A stretch of DNA of 64,000 nt from Streptomyces sp. MUM 203J (GTDB lineage: Bacteria > Actinomycetota > Actinomycetes > Streptomycetales > Streptomycetaceae): assembly GCF_022414595.1 (NCBI RefSeq), contig NZ_JADWYO010000034.1:1-64000 (forward strand), in the 5' to 3' direction. Under the pieces are notes generated by a model, which saw only the letters and a program-made list of their open reading frames with translations, ran no database searches and was not told the DNA's origin. Each line of letters begins with the position of its first letter. Position 1 is the stretch's first letter. Shown in pieces: positions 51,461 through 60,123 of this stretch. Both the position numbers and the translations under genes were made by a program.

Positions 51461-51685
51461 TTACACCGCGCCTGTGGCGAACAGCTCGAGGTGTCCGCAT
51501 TTGGGGCAGCGGAACGCCTCTATCTGCCGCCGGGGCCGGCCCATCCGTTTGGCACCCCCGAGAATCCCCCGCTCCAACGCGCCTTCGATCCAGCGCGCGT
51601 ACCCTCGTGAAATCTCGCCGGTGTCCTCGATGAAACCCTCTGCCAGGCCGACGGTGCCGCAAGATGTGCACGTGTAGTTGTTCAC
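51461..51685 (-). CDS. Small zinc-ribbon protein
   Basis: 74 aa from GTG 51685. YTCTSCGTVGLAEGF and EAFRCPKCGHLELFATG supply two CxxC pairs, enough for one zinc ribbon, with a positively charged middle (GGAKRMGRPRRQIEAF). Possibly a nucleic-acid or protein-binding accessory. Function unknown. The reading frame stays open upstream but the conserved part starts at the chosen GTG. Confidence 0.65.
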   Translation of the reverse strand: MNNYTCTSCGTVGLAEGFIEDTGEISRGYARWIEGALERGILGGAKRMGRPRRQIEAFRCPKCGHLELFATGAV

Positions 51686-51923
51686 CCCGTGAGTGTAGGA
51701 AACAGTGCGGTCGGCCCGGACGGACGCGAGGCCATCGGCTCCCGCCCGACCGGGACGGCGGAGGCCGGGCGCCACCGCGCGTTCGAAGCACTGACGCTCA
51801 GCCCGTGGCCGCGGGGGAGCGGGAACTCGTCGGCGCGCCCGTCCGGCACCCCGCAGCGCCGCCCAGGGCACCACCCGGCCGCCCGGTCCGTCCACATCGA
51901 CGACCTGCGAACCACGGGCCCGG

Positions 51924-52598
51924 TCAGCCGGCCGAGGCGGAGGCGGAGGAACCGGACTGCTGCGGCGCCCCCGTCTCGGTGCCGTCGGCACCCGGGGCGA
52001 CCAGGTCGTGCAGCAGGTCGGCGATCGTACGGACCGGGGACGGGGACGGGGAAGGAGTCAGGGAGGGCGGCGGGCCGTCGGTGCCCTGTTCCGTGCCGGA
52101 CGAGGGGTCCGTCGCCGGGCGCTCCGTCTCGGGGGCGGCCGGCGCACCCGTGACGGTGTCGCCCGCCGTGCTCTCCGGCGCCACGCCGCTCGACGGGGAC
52201 GCCGCACGGGCACCGGGCGTACCGTCCGGGAGTGTCGGCAACAGCGGGACGACCGTCGCCGAGGGGCCGGTCTCCGGCAGGACCGGGATGTCCGCCGGGG
52301 CCGGGACCGCCGACCGGACGCCCGCGGCGGCGGACGGAGCGGCCGCCCGGTGGTGCGGGCCGACCGGGACGGGCGCTCCGCCCACCTCCCCGCGGCCGGG
52401 GCCCCGCCGGTCCGGCACGGCGAGGGGCGGGGCGGCCGACCGGACGGAGTGCGGGCTCTCCGGACGGGCACGCGAGACCGGCACCTCATGGGTCTGCTGT
52501 ATGGCGATGGCCAGGGCACCGGCCACCCCCACGGCGGTGGTCACCCGGACGACGGTGTAGCGGGCGCCGCCCGTCAGCGGCCGCCTGTGCCTGCCCAT
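51924..52598 (-). CDS. Pro/Ala/Ser-rich membrane-anchored protein
   Basis: 224 aa from ATG 52598 preceded by GGAGGCG. Basic start GRHRRPLTGGARY, one membrane segment VVRVTTAVGVAGALAIAIQ, then an extracytoplasmic low-complexity tail (PSLTPSPSPSPVRTIADLL near the end). No enzyme motif. It is divergent from the SpoIIE-phosphatase gene with a 215-base intergenic region. Confidence 0.6.
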   Translation of the reverse strand: MGRHRRPLTGGARYTVVRVTTAVGVAGALAIAIQQTHEVPVSRARPESPHSVRSAAPPLAVPDRRGPGRGEVGGAPVPVGPHHRAAAPSAAAGVRSAVPAPADIPVLPETGPSATVVPLLPTLPDGTPGARAASPSSGVAPESTAGDTVTGAPAAPETERPATDPSSGTEQGTDGPPPSLTPSPSPSPVRTIADLLHDLVAPGADGTETGAPQQSGSSASASAG

Positions 52599-52813
52599 GA
52601 AACGCCTCCAGAACATGGGCGCGCGCGCACCCGGGTACGTGATCCGACGGTCGGACAATGGGCCGACCACGCCGAAGGACACGGGTGATTTCCGTCTGTG
52701 ACAGGCCGTGGCCGAATCGCGACACTCGCAGGCGCATACATCCGCGGATATCACCCTGAAACCGCTCTGACTGGCTGTTTTCGCTCCCTTCGTAGCAGCA
52801 TGGAGGGAAGGTG

Positions 52814-55303
52814 ATGCACAGCGAGACACAGCAGGACACAGCGGAACACGCTGGCGGCTTGCCGCGTACGGAGGCGGTGCAAGCTTTGACCGGGCAGATG
52901 TTTGCTTCCGGCGGCGTCGGGATGGCCGCTGTGTACGTGCTGGCCGAGACCGGCGGCGAACTGCACCTGGCCGAGACGGTCGAGAACAACGGGGGACCGT
53001 ACCGGCCGCCCTCCGAGTACCCGTTGAGCGGCCGCTCACCGGTGGCCGACGCATGTCGCTCGGGCCGGCCCCTGTGGCTGGTCACCGAGGACCTCGCCCC
53101 GTATGACGCCCGGACCCTTCCCACCGGCGGGCAGCCGGCCTTCGCCGCCCCGAGCGCCCTGGGCGCGCTGCCCCTGGGCGGAGAGTCCCGGCTGCTCGGC
53201 TGCCTCCTCGTCGTGGCCCGTGCCGGAGGCGGCTTCGACGCCGACCAGCGCGCTCTGCTGGAGCTGTACGCCGACCAGACCGCCGCCGGGCTGGAGGCCG
53301 CCGCCGCCCGCCTGCCGCCGGTCCGCCACGAGCCCCGGATACGGTCCGGCCCCGGACTCCTGCCACGGCGCGGCGGCGGGTTCGTGCTGACTGTCCGGAC
53401 GGGCCGCATGGAGGTGGACGTCTCCGTCCTCGACCTGCTCGGCATCCCGCCCGCGGAGTTCGACGGCGCCGTGTCGAGCCTGCTCGAACGGACCGTCCCC
53501 GACGACATCCCCGCCCTGATGTCGGCGGTCGAACCCGGCGCGGCCGCCACCGACCTGCAGCTGGCGTTCCGGATCCGGCGGCCCGGCGGCGAACTGCGCT
53601 GGCTGGGGCTGCGCTGCCGGGTCCAGGCCGGCATCGACGGCACCCCGGCACGAGTGCTCGGGGTCGTCGGGGACGCCTCCTACCTGCGGCCCAGCGTCGA
53701 CGACGTGTCACTGGTGCAGCGGCTGTCCGCCGCCCTGGCCGGGGCGACCACCGTTCGCGACGTGAGCCGGGTCGTCGTCGACGCGCTGCGCGAACCGCTG
53801 CGGGCCGACCGGGTCGCGGTGGCCGAACTGGAGGGAGACCGCATCGTGGTCACCCTGCTCGACCCGCCGCAGCCCGATGCCTGGCCCGAGGCCTGGCGGT
53901 CCGAGTGGCGGACCGAGTGGCCCGACGCCTCCTGCAACACGCTGCCCACTCTGGAGGGAGCCCTGCGCGAGGGCCATGTCAGCCTGTGGCCCGCCAACGC
54001 CGGACTGGAACCCGCCCTCGACGGCATCGGGCCGGGCGGGCTCGCCGTCCTGCCCCTTCCGGCGGACGGCCGTATGGTCGGGGTGTGCCTCGTCGGCTGG
54101 GACCGCGCGCATCCGCACCGGTTCGGGCCTGAGGAGCGCACCCTGCTGACCGCGACCGCCGGGATGGTCGGCCAGGCCCTCACCCGCGCCCACGCCCTGG
54201 ACGCCGGGCACGAGCTGGCCACGATGCTCCAGCGCAGTCTGCTGCCCCGCAAGCTCCCGCATCTCGCCGGCGGCGTCGCCGTCGCCCGCTATCTGCCCGC
54301 GACCATGGGCCTGGAGGTGGGCGGGGACTGGTACGACGTCATCCCACTCGCCGACGGGCACGTGGCGCTGGTCATCGGGGACGTCCAGGGCCACAGCGCG
54401 GGAGCCGCCACGATCATGGGGCAGATGCGCACCGCGATCCGCGCGTACGCGGTGGAGGGCCATCCGCCGGACGTCGTCGTCGCCCATGCCAACCGGCTGC
54501 TCGTCGGCATGGAGACCGACCTGTTCGCCACCTGCTGCTATGTGGACCTCGACATGGAGGAGGGCATCGCCCTGGTGGTTCGCGCCGGCCACCTCCAGCC
54601 ACTGCTGCGGCTGCCCGACGGCAGCACCGAGGAGCCGGTCGTCGAGGGCGGCCCGCCGCTCGGCGTCGTGGCGGACGCCGAGTTCCCCATGACCGAGGTG
54701 GATCTTGCCGCGGGCACCCTTTTCACCCTCTTCACCGACGGTCTGGTCGAGTCCCCGGCCCTGACCCTCGACGACGGGGTGCGGGCCGTGCGCCGGGCCC
54801 TGGCCGCCGCGGACCCCGCCGATCCCGGGCGGGTGGCCGACGACCTGGTCGCCCACAGCCACCGCCGTGCCGACGACGTGGCGGTCCTGCTGCTGCGCTA
54901 CGACGGGATGCGGGAGCTGCCGATCCGCGCCCGCTGGGCGGTGTGGCGGCTGCCCGACGCCGTCATGCACGCCCGCCGTTTCGCCGCCCGCACCCTGCGG
55001 TCCTGGTCGGTGGGGGAGGAGGTCGACATGGCCCTGCTGGTGGTGTCCGAGCTGGTCACCAACGCGATCGCGCACACTCAGGGCGAGGTGCGGCTGGACC
55101 TGACGCTCGCCGGGAACCGGCTGCGCATCGCCGTCAACGACGCCTCGCCCCGTACTCCTGTCAAGACCACCAGCGCCGACTGGGAGGCGACCGGCGGACG
55201 TGGCCTGCTGCTCGTCGAGGCCCTGTCGGCGTCCTGGGGCTCGGTGCCGCTCAGCGGCGGCAAACAGGTGTGGGCCGAACTCACCGTGGAGCGGACGCCA
55301 TGA
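52814..55303 (+). CDS. GAF-PAS-GAF-SpoIIE (PP2C)-HATPase signalling phosphatase
   Basis: 829 aa. A first GAF (MFASGGVGMAAVYVLAETGG onward), a PAS domain (VLTVRTGRMEVDVSVLDLLG to WLGLRCRVQ), a second GAF, the SpoIIE phosphatase (ATMLQRSLLPRKLPHLAGG, VGGDWYDVIPLADGHVALVI, GDVQGHSAGAATIMGQM, LFTDGLVES) and a C-terminal HATPase anti-sigma-type kinase (VSELVTNAIAHTQGEVRLDL, GGRGLLLVEALS). This is the streptomycete partner-switching architecture, acting on anti-sigma antagonists. ATG 52814 was chosen over GTG 52811 for its spacing from GGAGGG. Its stop overlaps the next ATG (ATGA). Confidence 0.88.
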   Translation: MHSETQQDTAEHAGGLPRTEAVQALTGQMFASGGVGMAAVYVLAETGGELHLAETVENNGGPYRPPSEYPLSGRSPVADACRSGRPLWLVTEDLAPYDARTLPTGGQPAFAAPSALGALPLGGESRLLGCLLVVARAGGGFDADQRALLELYADQTAAGLEAAAARLPPVRHEPRIRSGPGLLPRRGGGFVLTVRTGRMEVDVSVLDLLGIPPAEFDGAVSSLLERTVPDDIPALMSAVEPGAAATDLQLAFRIRRPGGELRWLGLRCRVQAGIDGTPARVLGVVGDASYLRPSVDDVSLVQRLSAALAGATTVRDVSRVVVDALREPLRADRVAVAELEGDRIVVTLLDPPQPDAWPEAWRSEWRTEWPDASCNTLPTLEGALREGHVSLWPANAGLEPALDGIGPGGLAVLPLPADGRMVGVCLVGWDRAHPHRFGPEERTLLTATAGMVGQALTRAHALDAGHELATMLQRSLLPRKLPHLAGGVAVARYLPATMGLEVGGDWYDVIPLADGHVALVIGDVQGHSAGAATIMGQMRTAIRAYAVEGHPPDVVVAHANRLLVGMETDLFATCCYVDLDMEEGIALVVRAGHLQPLLRLPDGSTEEPVVEGGPPLGVVADAEFPMTEVDLAAGTLFTLFTDGLVESPALTLDDGVRAVRRALAAADPADPGRVADDLVAHSHRRADDVAVLLLRYDGMRELPIRARWAVWRLPDAVMHARRFAARTLRSWSVGEEVDMALLVVSELVTNAIAHTQGEVRLDLTLAGNRLRIAVNDASPRTPVKTTSADWEATGGRGLLLVEALSASWGSVPLSGGKQVWAELTVERTP

Positions 55304-56517
55304 TGTGGCGACAGAGACGACAGACACGAGAGCACGGACGGCGGGGGCAGGACCCGGAGCGCCCGGCCCGCCGCGGACGTACGGCCGCGCTCGCCCTGGC
55401 CTCGGTGGTCCTCGCCGGCGGCCTCGCCGCCTGCGGCAAGGCCGCCCAGGTGGGCGAGGCGGGGGTCGGTCAGGGCGTGCCCCGGGACAGCAACGCCATC
55501 GGGGTGCTGCTTCCGGGCAGCACCGACCGCTGGGAGAAGTACGACCGCCCGCTGCTGGAGCGCCGTATCAAGGAGCTGTGCGACACCTGCACCGTGCGGT
55601 CGGCCAGTGCCCGGCAGGAGGTGACGATCCAGCGGCAGCAGATCGACGCGATGATCACGCAGGGCGTCCGGGTGCTGATCCTCAGCTCCGTCGACTCCCG
55701 GTCCGTCCGCTCCTCGGTCGAGAAGGCCCGCGAGGCGGGTATCGACGTCATCGCCTACGACAGGCTCGCGGAGGGCCCGGTCTCCGGCTACGTCTCCTTC
55801 GACGGGGAGGAGGTCGGCCGCCTCCAGGGCGAGGCCCTGCTCGAAGCACTCGGGGACGAGGCCGCGAACAGCCAGATCGTGATGATGAACGGCGACCCCG
55901 CCGACCCCAACTCCGGATGGTTCAGAGAGGGCGCGCTGTCCGTCCTCGAAGACCGGGTGACCATCGGCAAGGCCTACGACACGGTGGAGTGGCGGCCCCT
56001 GAACGCGCATATCAACATGGCCGGCGCCATCGCCGCCCTCGGCGCCGACCGGATCGACGCCGTCTACTCCGCCAACGACGGCCTCGCCTCGGGCATCATC
56101 TCCGCACTCAAGGCCGCCCGGATCGACCCGCTGCCGCCGGTGACCGGACAGGACGCCGAACTTGCCGGGATCCAGCGGATCGTGGCGGGCGAGCAGTACA
56201 TGACGGTGTACAAGCCGTTCGCGCTGGAGGCGGACGCCGCCGCCGAGATGGCCGTCGCGCTGATCCGCGGACAGTCCCTGGACGGCATCGCGACGACCAC
56301 AGTGACGAGCGACGGCACCGGCCCCGGCACGGACGGGGACACCGGCCCGCACGGTGTCCCCGCCGTGCTGCTCACGCCCGTGCCGGTCACCGCCGACAAC
56401 ATCCTCGACACCGTCGTCGAGGACGGCGTGTACACCGTCGACGAGATATGCACCGGCAAGTACGCCTCCGCCTGCGAACAGGCCGGGCTCACCAACGACG
56501 ACGACAGGCAGGAGTGA
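55300..56517 (+). CDS. Sugar ABC transporter substrate-binding lipoprotein (XylF/RbsB type)
   Basis: 405 aa. An arginine-rich N-terminus then LALASVVLAGGLAACG with lipid Cys45. The periplasmic-binding fold 1 body has IGVLLPGSTDRWEKYDRPL, MITQGVRVLILSSVDS, GIDVIAYDRLAEGPVSGYVS, MMNGDPADPNSGW and DAVYSANDGLASGII, as in xylose/ribose binders. Coupled by ATGA to the phosphatase gene upstream, an unusual partnership. Confidence 0.85.
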   Translation: MMWRQRRQTREHGRRGQDPERPARRGRTAALALASVVLAGGLAACGKAAQVGEAGVGQGVPRDSNAIGVLLPGSTDRWEKYDRPLLERRIKELCDTCTVRSASARQEVTIQRQQIDAMITQGVRVLILSSVDSRSVRSSVEKAREAGIDVIAYDRLAEGPVSGYVSFDGEEVGRLQGEALLEALGDEAANSQIVMMNGDPADPNSGWFREGALSVLEDRVTIGKAYDTVEWRPLNAHINMAGAIAALGADRIDAVYSANDGLASGIISALKAARIDPLPPVTGQDAELAGIQRIVAGEQYMTVYKPFALEADAAAEMAVALIRGQSLDGIATTTVTSDGTGPGTDGDTGPHGVPAVLLTPVPVTADNILDTVVEDGVYTVDEICTGKYASACEQAGLTNDDDRQE

Positions 56518-56527
56518 GGAGGAGCGC

Positions 56528-57316
56528 ATGGTCCAGCAGTCGGCGGCACCCCTGCTCGCGCTGCGCGGCATCCACAAGCGGTACGGCGCGCTGCAGGCTC
56601 TCGCGGATGTCGACCTGGAAATTCACGTCGGTGAGGTCGTCGCCCTCGTCGGCGACAACGGCGCCGGAAAGTCCACCCTCGTCAAGGTGATCGCGGGCGT
56701 GGACCCCGCCGACCAGGGCACCGTCGTCTGGGAGGGCAGAGACGTCCACATCACCCGCCCCCACGACGCCCAGGCCCTCGGCATCGCGACCGTCTACCAG
56801 GACCTCGCGCTCTGCGACAACCTCGACGTGGTCGGCAACCTCTTCCTGGGCCGTGAGATCCACCGCTTCGGCATTCTCGACGAGGTGGAGATGGAACGCC
56901 GCACCCTCGACCTGCTGCACGCCTTCTCCATCCACATGCCGAGCGTGCGGCTGCCAGTGGCCTCCCTGTCCGGAGGCCAGCGGCAGACCGTCGCCATCTC
57001 CCGCTCCCTCATCGGAGAGCCCCGGCTCGTCCTGCTCGACGAGCCCACCGCCGCCCTCGGCGTCTCCCAGACGGCACACGTCCTGCGCCTCGTCGACCAG
57101 CTGCGCGAACGCGGCCTCGGCGTTCTCCTCATCAGCCACAACATGGGTGACGTGAAAGCCGTCGCGGACTCGGTCGCCGTCCTCCGCCTCGGCCGCAACA
57201 ACGGCTTCTTCGACGTCCCCACCACCTCCCACGAGCAGATCATCTCCTCCATCACGGGGGCCACCGACAACGCCGTCACCCGCAGGGCCTCAGCGGAGTG
57301 GGAGGCCGACCTGTGA
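56528..57316 (+). CDS. Sugar ABC transporter ATP-binding protein (single ABC domain)
   Basis: 262 aa. Walker A GDNGAGKST, Q-loop VYQDLALCDNLDV, signature LSGGQRQ, Walker B LVLLDEPTAALG and switch His in LLISHNMGDV. XylG/RbsA/MglA proteins usually have two ABC domains of about 500 aa total. This one has a single domain, so it probably works as a homodimer. ATG follows GGAGGAGCGC. Confidence 0.86.
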   Translation: MVQQSAAPLLALRGIHKRYGALQALADVDLEIHVGEVVALVGDNGAGKSTLVKVIAGVDPADQGTVVWEGRDVHITRPHDAQALGIATVYQDLALCDNLDVVGNLFLGREIHRFGILDEVEMERRTLDLLHAFSIHMPSVRLPVASLSGGQRQTVAISRSLIGEPRLVLLDEPTAALGVSQTAHVLRLVDQLRERGLGVLLISHNMGDVKAVADSVAVLRLGRNNGFFDVPTTSHEQIISSITGATDNAVTRRASAEWEADL

Positions 57317-58497
57317 GGGCGAGGCGTTACACCGAGGCGGTGAAGAACCGGCTCCGCGCGGGCGAGCTGGGTTCACTGCCCGTCCTGATCAGCCTGGCGT
57401 CGATCTGGATCATCTTCGTCAGCCTCAACAGCAGGTTCCTGTCGCCCCGCAACCTCTCCAACCTCAGCATCGACATCGTCGGCACCGGACTGATCGCCGT
57501 CGGAGTCGTCTTCGTACTGCTGCTGGGCGAGATCGATCTCTCCGTCGGCTCGGTCAGCGGACTCTCCGCCGCCGTGTTCGCCGTCCTCAACGTCCACCAC
57601 GGCCTGGCGGAGGCCCCCGCCCTGCTGCTCGCCGTCGCCATGGGAGCCGCCATCGGACTCTTCCACGGCCTCGTCGTCGCGAAGGTCGGCGTGCCCGCGT
57701 TCGTCGCCACCCTCGCCGGGCTGCTCGGCTGGAACGGGCTCATGCTGTACATCCTCGGCTCCAGCGGCACCGTCAACCTCGACGACAAGGGCCTGGTCGC
57801 CTCCCTTACCGGCTACTACTTCCCCTATGTCGCCGTCGCCTACGGCGTCGCCGCGGTCGGCACCGCCGGGTACTTCCTGGTCTCCCTGCGGGACGCCCGG
57901 CGCCGCCGGGCCGCCGGGGTGCCCGGGCGGAGCCTGCGTGAGATCGGCGTCCGCACCGGCGGCCTCGCAGTGATCGCCTTCGCCACCGCCCTCGTGCTCA
58001 ACCAGTTCCAGGGACTGCCGCTCGCCCTGCTGATCTTCCTCGTGGTGCTGGTCGTCCTCGACCTGCTGCTGCGCCGCACCACGTACGGACGGACCGTCTT
58101 CGCCCTCGGCGGGCGGCTGGAGGCCGCGCGGCGCGCCGGGGTCGGCGTCGACCGGGTCCGTGTCTCGGTGTTCATGGTGTCCGGCACGATGGCCGCGCTG
58201 GGCGGGCTCTTCCTCGCCTCCCGCGTCACCTCCGCCAGCCAGTCCTCCGGCGGCAACAACCTGCTGATGAACGCCATCGCCGCCGCCGTCATCGGCGGCA
58301 CCAGCCTCTTCGGCGGACGCGGCACGGTCTGGTCCGCCCTGTTCGGCGTGCTCGTCATCCAGTCCATCGCCTCCGGCGTCGCGCTGCTCGGCATCCGCGG
58401 AGCCGTACAGTTCATGATCACCGGCGGGGTGCTGCTGATCGCGGTGATCATCGACTCGCTGTCGCGACGCGCCCAGAAGGCGCACGGACGCGTCTGA
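57313..58497 (+). CDS. Sugar ABC transporter permease (XylH/RbsC type)
   Basis: 394 aa, BPD_transp_2 family. LISLASIWIIFVSLNSRFLS, ALLLAVAMGAAIGLFHGLVV and VGVPAFVATLAGLLGWNGLM are typical, with the ATPase contact RLEAARRAGVGVDRVRVSVF. About nine to ten membrane segments. GTG overlaps the preceding stop (GTGA). Its 3' end meets the ATP-grasp gene, which runs in from the opposite strand without a stop. Confidence 0.85.
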   Translation: MRARRYTEAVKNRLRAGELGSLPVLISLASIWIIFVSLNSRFLSPRNLSNLSIDIVGTGLIAVGVVFVLLLGEIDLSVGSVSGLSAAVFAVLNVHHGLAEAPALLLAVAMGAAIGLFHGLVVAKVGVPAFVATLAGLLGWNGLMLYILGSSGTVNLDDKGLVASLTGYYFPYVAVAYGVAAVGTAGYFLVSLRDARRRRAAGVPGRSLREIGVRTGGLAVIAFATALVLNQFQGLPLALLIFLVVLVVLDLLLRRTTYGRTVFALGGRLEAARRAGVGVDRVRVSVFMVSGTMAALGGLFLASRVTSASQSSGGNNLLMNAIAAAVIGGTSLFGGRGTVWSALFGVLVIQSIASGVALLGIRGAVQFMITGGVLLIAVIIDSLSRRAQKAHGRV

Positions 58498-59439
58498 CGG
58501 CCCCGCCAGCCAGCCCGCCACCGTTCGCGCGATGGGCAGCCCCGTCGAGAGTTCCACGAACCCGAACTGGCCGCCCTGGTTGCACTCCAGGAACCACCAC
58601 AGCCCGGCCTCGTCCTCCGCGAAGTCGAACGCCGCATACGCCAGCGACGCCGACTCCGTGTACGCGCGGACGGCGCGGGCCACCGGCTCCGGCACCCCGA
58701 CCGGCCGCCAGTCGTGCCCCGAGTCGCCGTACCGCCCGTCGACCTGGCCCGGCGCGGCCCGCTTCCGTGCGGCGAACAGCCGCCCGCCGACCGCCGTCAG
58801 CCGGATGTCGGCGCGCTTGGGCACATACCGCTGGAGCTGCGTCGGCCCGTCGGCGACGGCCGCGAAGTCCGTGCCCGGCGCCACCAGCGCCGTCGGCATC
58901 ACCAGATCCGCCCCGCCGTCCGCCGGGTCCACGGAGCCGCGCGGGGGGCCGGACAGCGTCTTCACGACCACCCGCCCGTGCCGCGCCGCGAACTCCTCCG
59001 CCACCCGGGGGAACGTGGTCACCACAGTCGGTGGCACCGGAAACCCGCAGTGGTGCGCCAGCCGCAGCTGCCACGGCTTGAACCGGGCCCGCGCCGCCGC
59101 ACCCGGGTGGTTCATCCAGCGCGCTCCGGTACAGAACAGCATCCCGTACAGCGCCTGCCGGGTCTCGGCGGTCAGCCACGCCGACGCGCCCGGCGCCCGC
59201 GCCGCGGGCTCCCCCGGCCTGCGCACCCAGATCCCGCGCAGCGCGGCGGCGCTCACCATGCGCCCGTCGGCCGACAGGTACCCGTGGACCTCCCCGTCCG
59301 CGTACTCCGCGGACAGTGCGGCCCGCCCCGGCAGATCGGCCGGGTCCAGCCGCACGACCGGGACCGTCCGCCGCTGCAGCTCGGCCACCACCAGGTCCGC
59401 CGTCACATCCTCCGGACAGGTCAGGACCAGCACGCTCAT
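57373..59439 (-). CDS. tgmB: ATP-grasp RiPP ligase, graspetide type (TgmB), open frame without a normal stop
   Basis: The first 312 residues (59439 down to about 58500) are a complete MvdC/D-like ATP-grasp maturase: SVLVLTCPEDVTADLVVAEL, WVRRPGE, ARWMNHPGAAARARFKPWQL, VVVKTLSGPPRG, LQRYVPKRADIRLTAVGG and FLECNQGGQFGFVELSTGL with LPIARTVAGWLAG. Such enzymes phosphorylate Asp/Glu side chains of the core and form ester or amide crosslinks. The family usually ends about here, but this frame has no stop and continues 376 codons antisense to the sugar permease gene, reading low-complexity Asp/Glu/Gly. The native stop was probably lost or hidden by a frameshift or sequencing error near 58500. Confidence 0.75.
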   Translation of the reverse strand: MSVLVLTCPEDVTADLVVAELQRRTVPVVRLDPADLPGRAALSAEYADGEVHGYLSADGRMVSAAALRGIWVRRPGEPAARAPGASAWLTAETRQALYGMLFCTGARWMNHPGAAARARFKPWQLRLAHHCGFPVPPTVVTTFPRVAEEFAARHGRVVVKTLSGPPRGSVDPADGGADLVMPTALVAPGTDFAAVADGPTQLQRYVPKRADIRLTAVGGRLFAARKRAAPGQVDGRYGDSGHDWRPVGVPEPVARAVRAYTESASLAYAAFDFAEDEAGLWWFLECNQGGQFGFVELSTGLPIARTVAGWLAGPSDASVRLLGASRQRVDDHRDQQHPAGDHELYGSADAEQRDAGGDGLDDEHAEQGGPDRAASAEEAGAADDGGGDGVHQQVVAAGGLAGGGDAGGEEEPAQRGHRAGHHEHRDTDPVDADPGAPRGLQPPAEGEDGPSVRGAAQQQVEDDQHHEEDQQGERQSLELVEHEGGGEGDHCEAAGADADLTQAPPGHPGGPAAPGVPQGDQEVPGGADRGDAVGDGDIGEVVAGKGGDQALVVEVDGAAGAEDVQHEPVPAEQPGEGGDERGHADLRDDEAVEESDGGSHGDGEQQGGGLRQAVVDVEDGEHGGGESADRADGEIDLAQQQYEDDSDGDQSGADDVDAEVGEVAGRQEPAVEADEDDPDRRQADQDGQ

Positions 59440-59470
59440 CGCGTCGCCTCCAGGGCGCCTCGTCGGTCGT

Positions 59471-59665
59471 TCAGTCGTCGAAGTGCGTCTGGGAGCCGGC
59501 CTTCGACGTCGTCGTACCCGCCGCCAGCAGCAGGTCCCGGTCCGTGATCGCCGGACGGCCGTCGGCCAGCACGTTCAGCTGGAGCGTCGGGTCGTACGTA
59601 TACGGCACGGTGCCGTCCACGGGACCGGCCGGTACGGCGTACTGGAACGCGAACGGTCGTCTCAT
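59471..59665 (-). CDS. tgmA: Graspetide precursor peptide (TgmA type)
   Basis: 64 aa, ATG 59665. The leader has FAFQYAVPAGPVDGTVPY followed by YDPTLQLNVLADGRP, the YDPxxQ block typical of ATP-grasp-modified RiPP precursors. The tail TTTSKAGSQTHFDD provides Thr/Ser/Lys nucleophiles and two terminal Asp acceptors for omega-ester or amide crosslinks. It lies 31 bases ahead of tgmB on the same strand. No methyltransferase or protease gene accompanies the pair. Confidence 0.78.
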   Translation of the reverse strand: MRRPFAFQYAVPAGPVDGTVPYTYDPTLQLNVLADGRPAITDRDLLLAAGTTTSKAGSQTHFDD

Positions 59666-60123
59666 GGCGTGGTTCTCCCTTGTTCCCTCGTCAACTGACC
59701 TGAATGACGTTTCTGTTCACCGGTCGGTTCACTCGTTCGCTCGTCAGTACGGAAGGCTCCGGTAGTGCGCTCACCACCCTCTGTCACCTCGCGGCGGCTG
59801 ATGCGGGCACCGGGGTGTCGGGTATGCCGGGTAAATGCACGTCGCATTTCCGCCGCCTCGTTCGCCGAATTCACGACAGGTGGCTGAAACGGCCCCGTGC
59901 GACATCTCGGGGCATCCCGCATCACGGTCCCGTCGCCTCCCTAATTCCCCTCTACCTCAGATATCCGGACGCGTGTAGGGTCTGGAAGTCCTCGTGCCGG
60001 TCTCGCATTCCGTGGAACCGGTGTGAGGCGGGGAACCGCCGACAATCCCGCGAACTGGATGCCATCACTTTTTCCGATATCACTCACGGAATTCCGGAAT
60101 CGTCGTACAAGGGGAGATCACCG
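59666..60123. other. Divergent control region between tgmA and the PcrB-like gene
   Basis: About 460 bases, noticeably lower GC than the genes. No gene supported. It must hold both promoters. ATTCCGGAAT (60091-60100) is a perfect 10-base palindrome overlapping GGAATTCC just 24 bases before the rightward GTG start, a possible operator. Confidence 0.4.
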
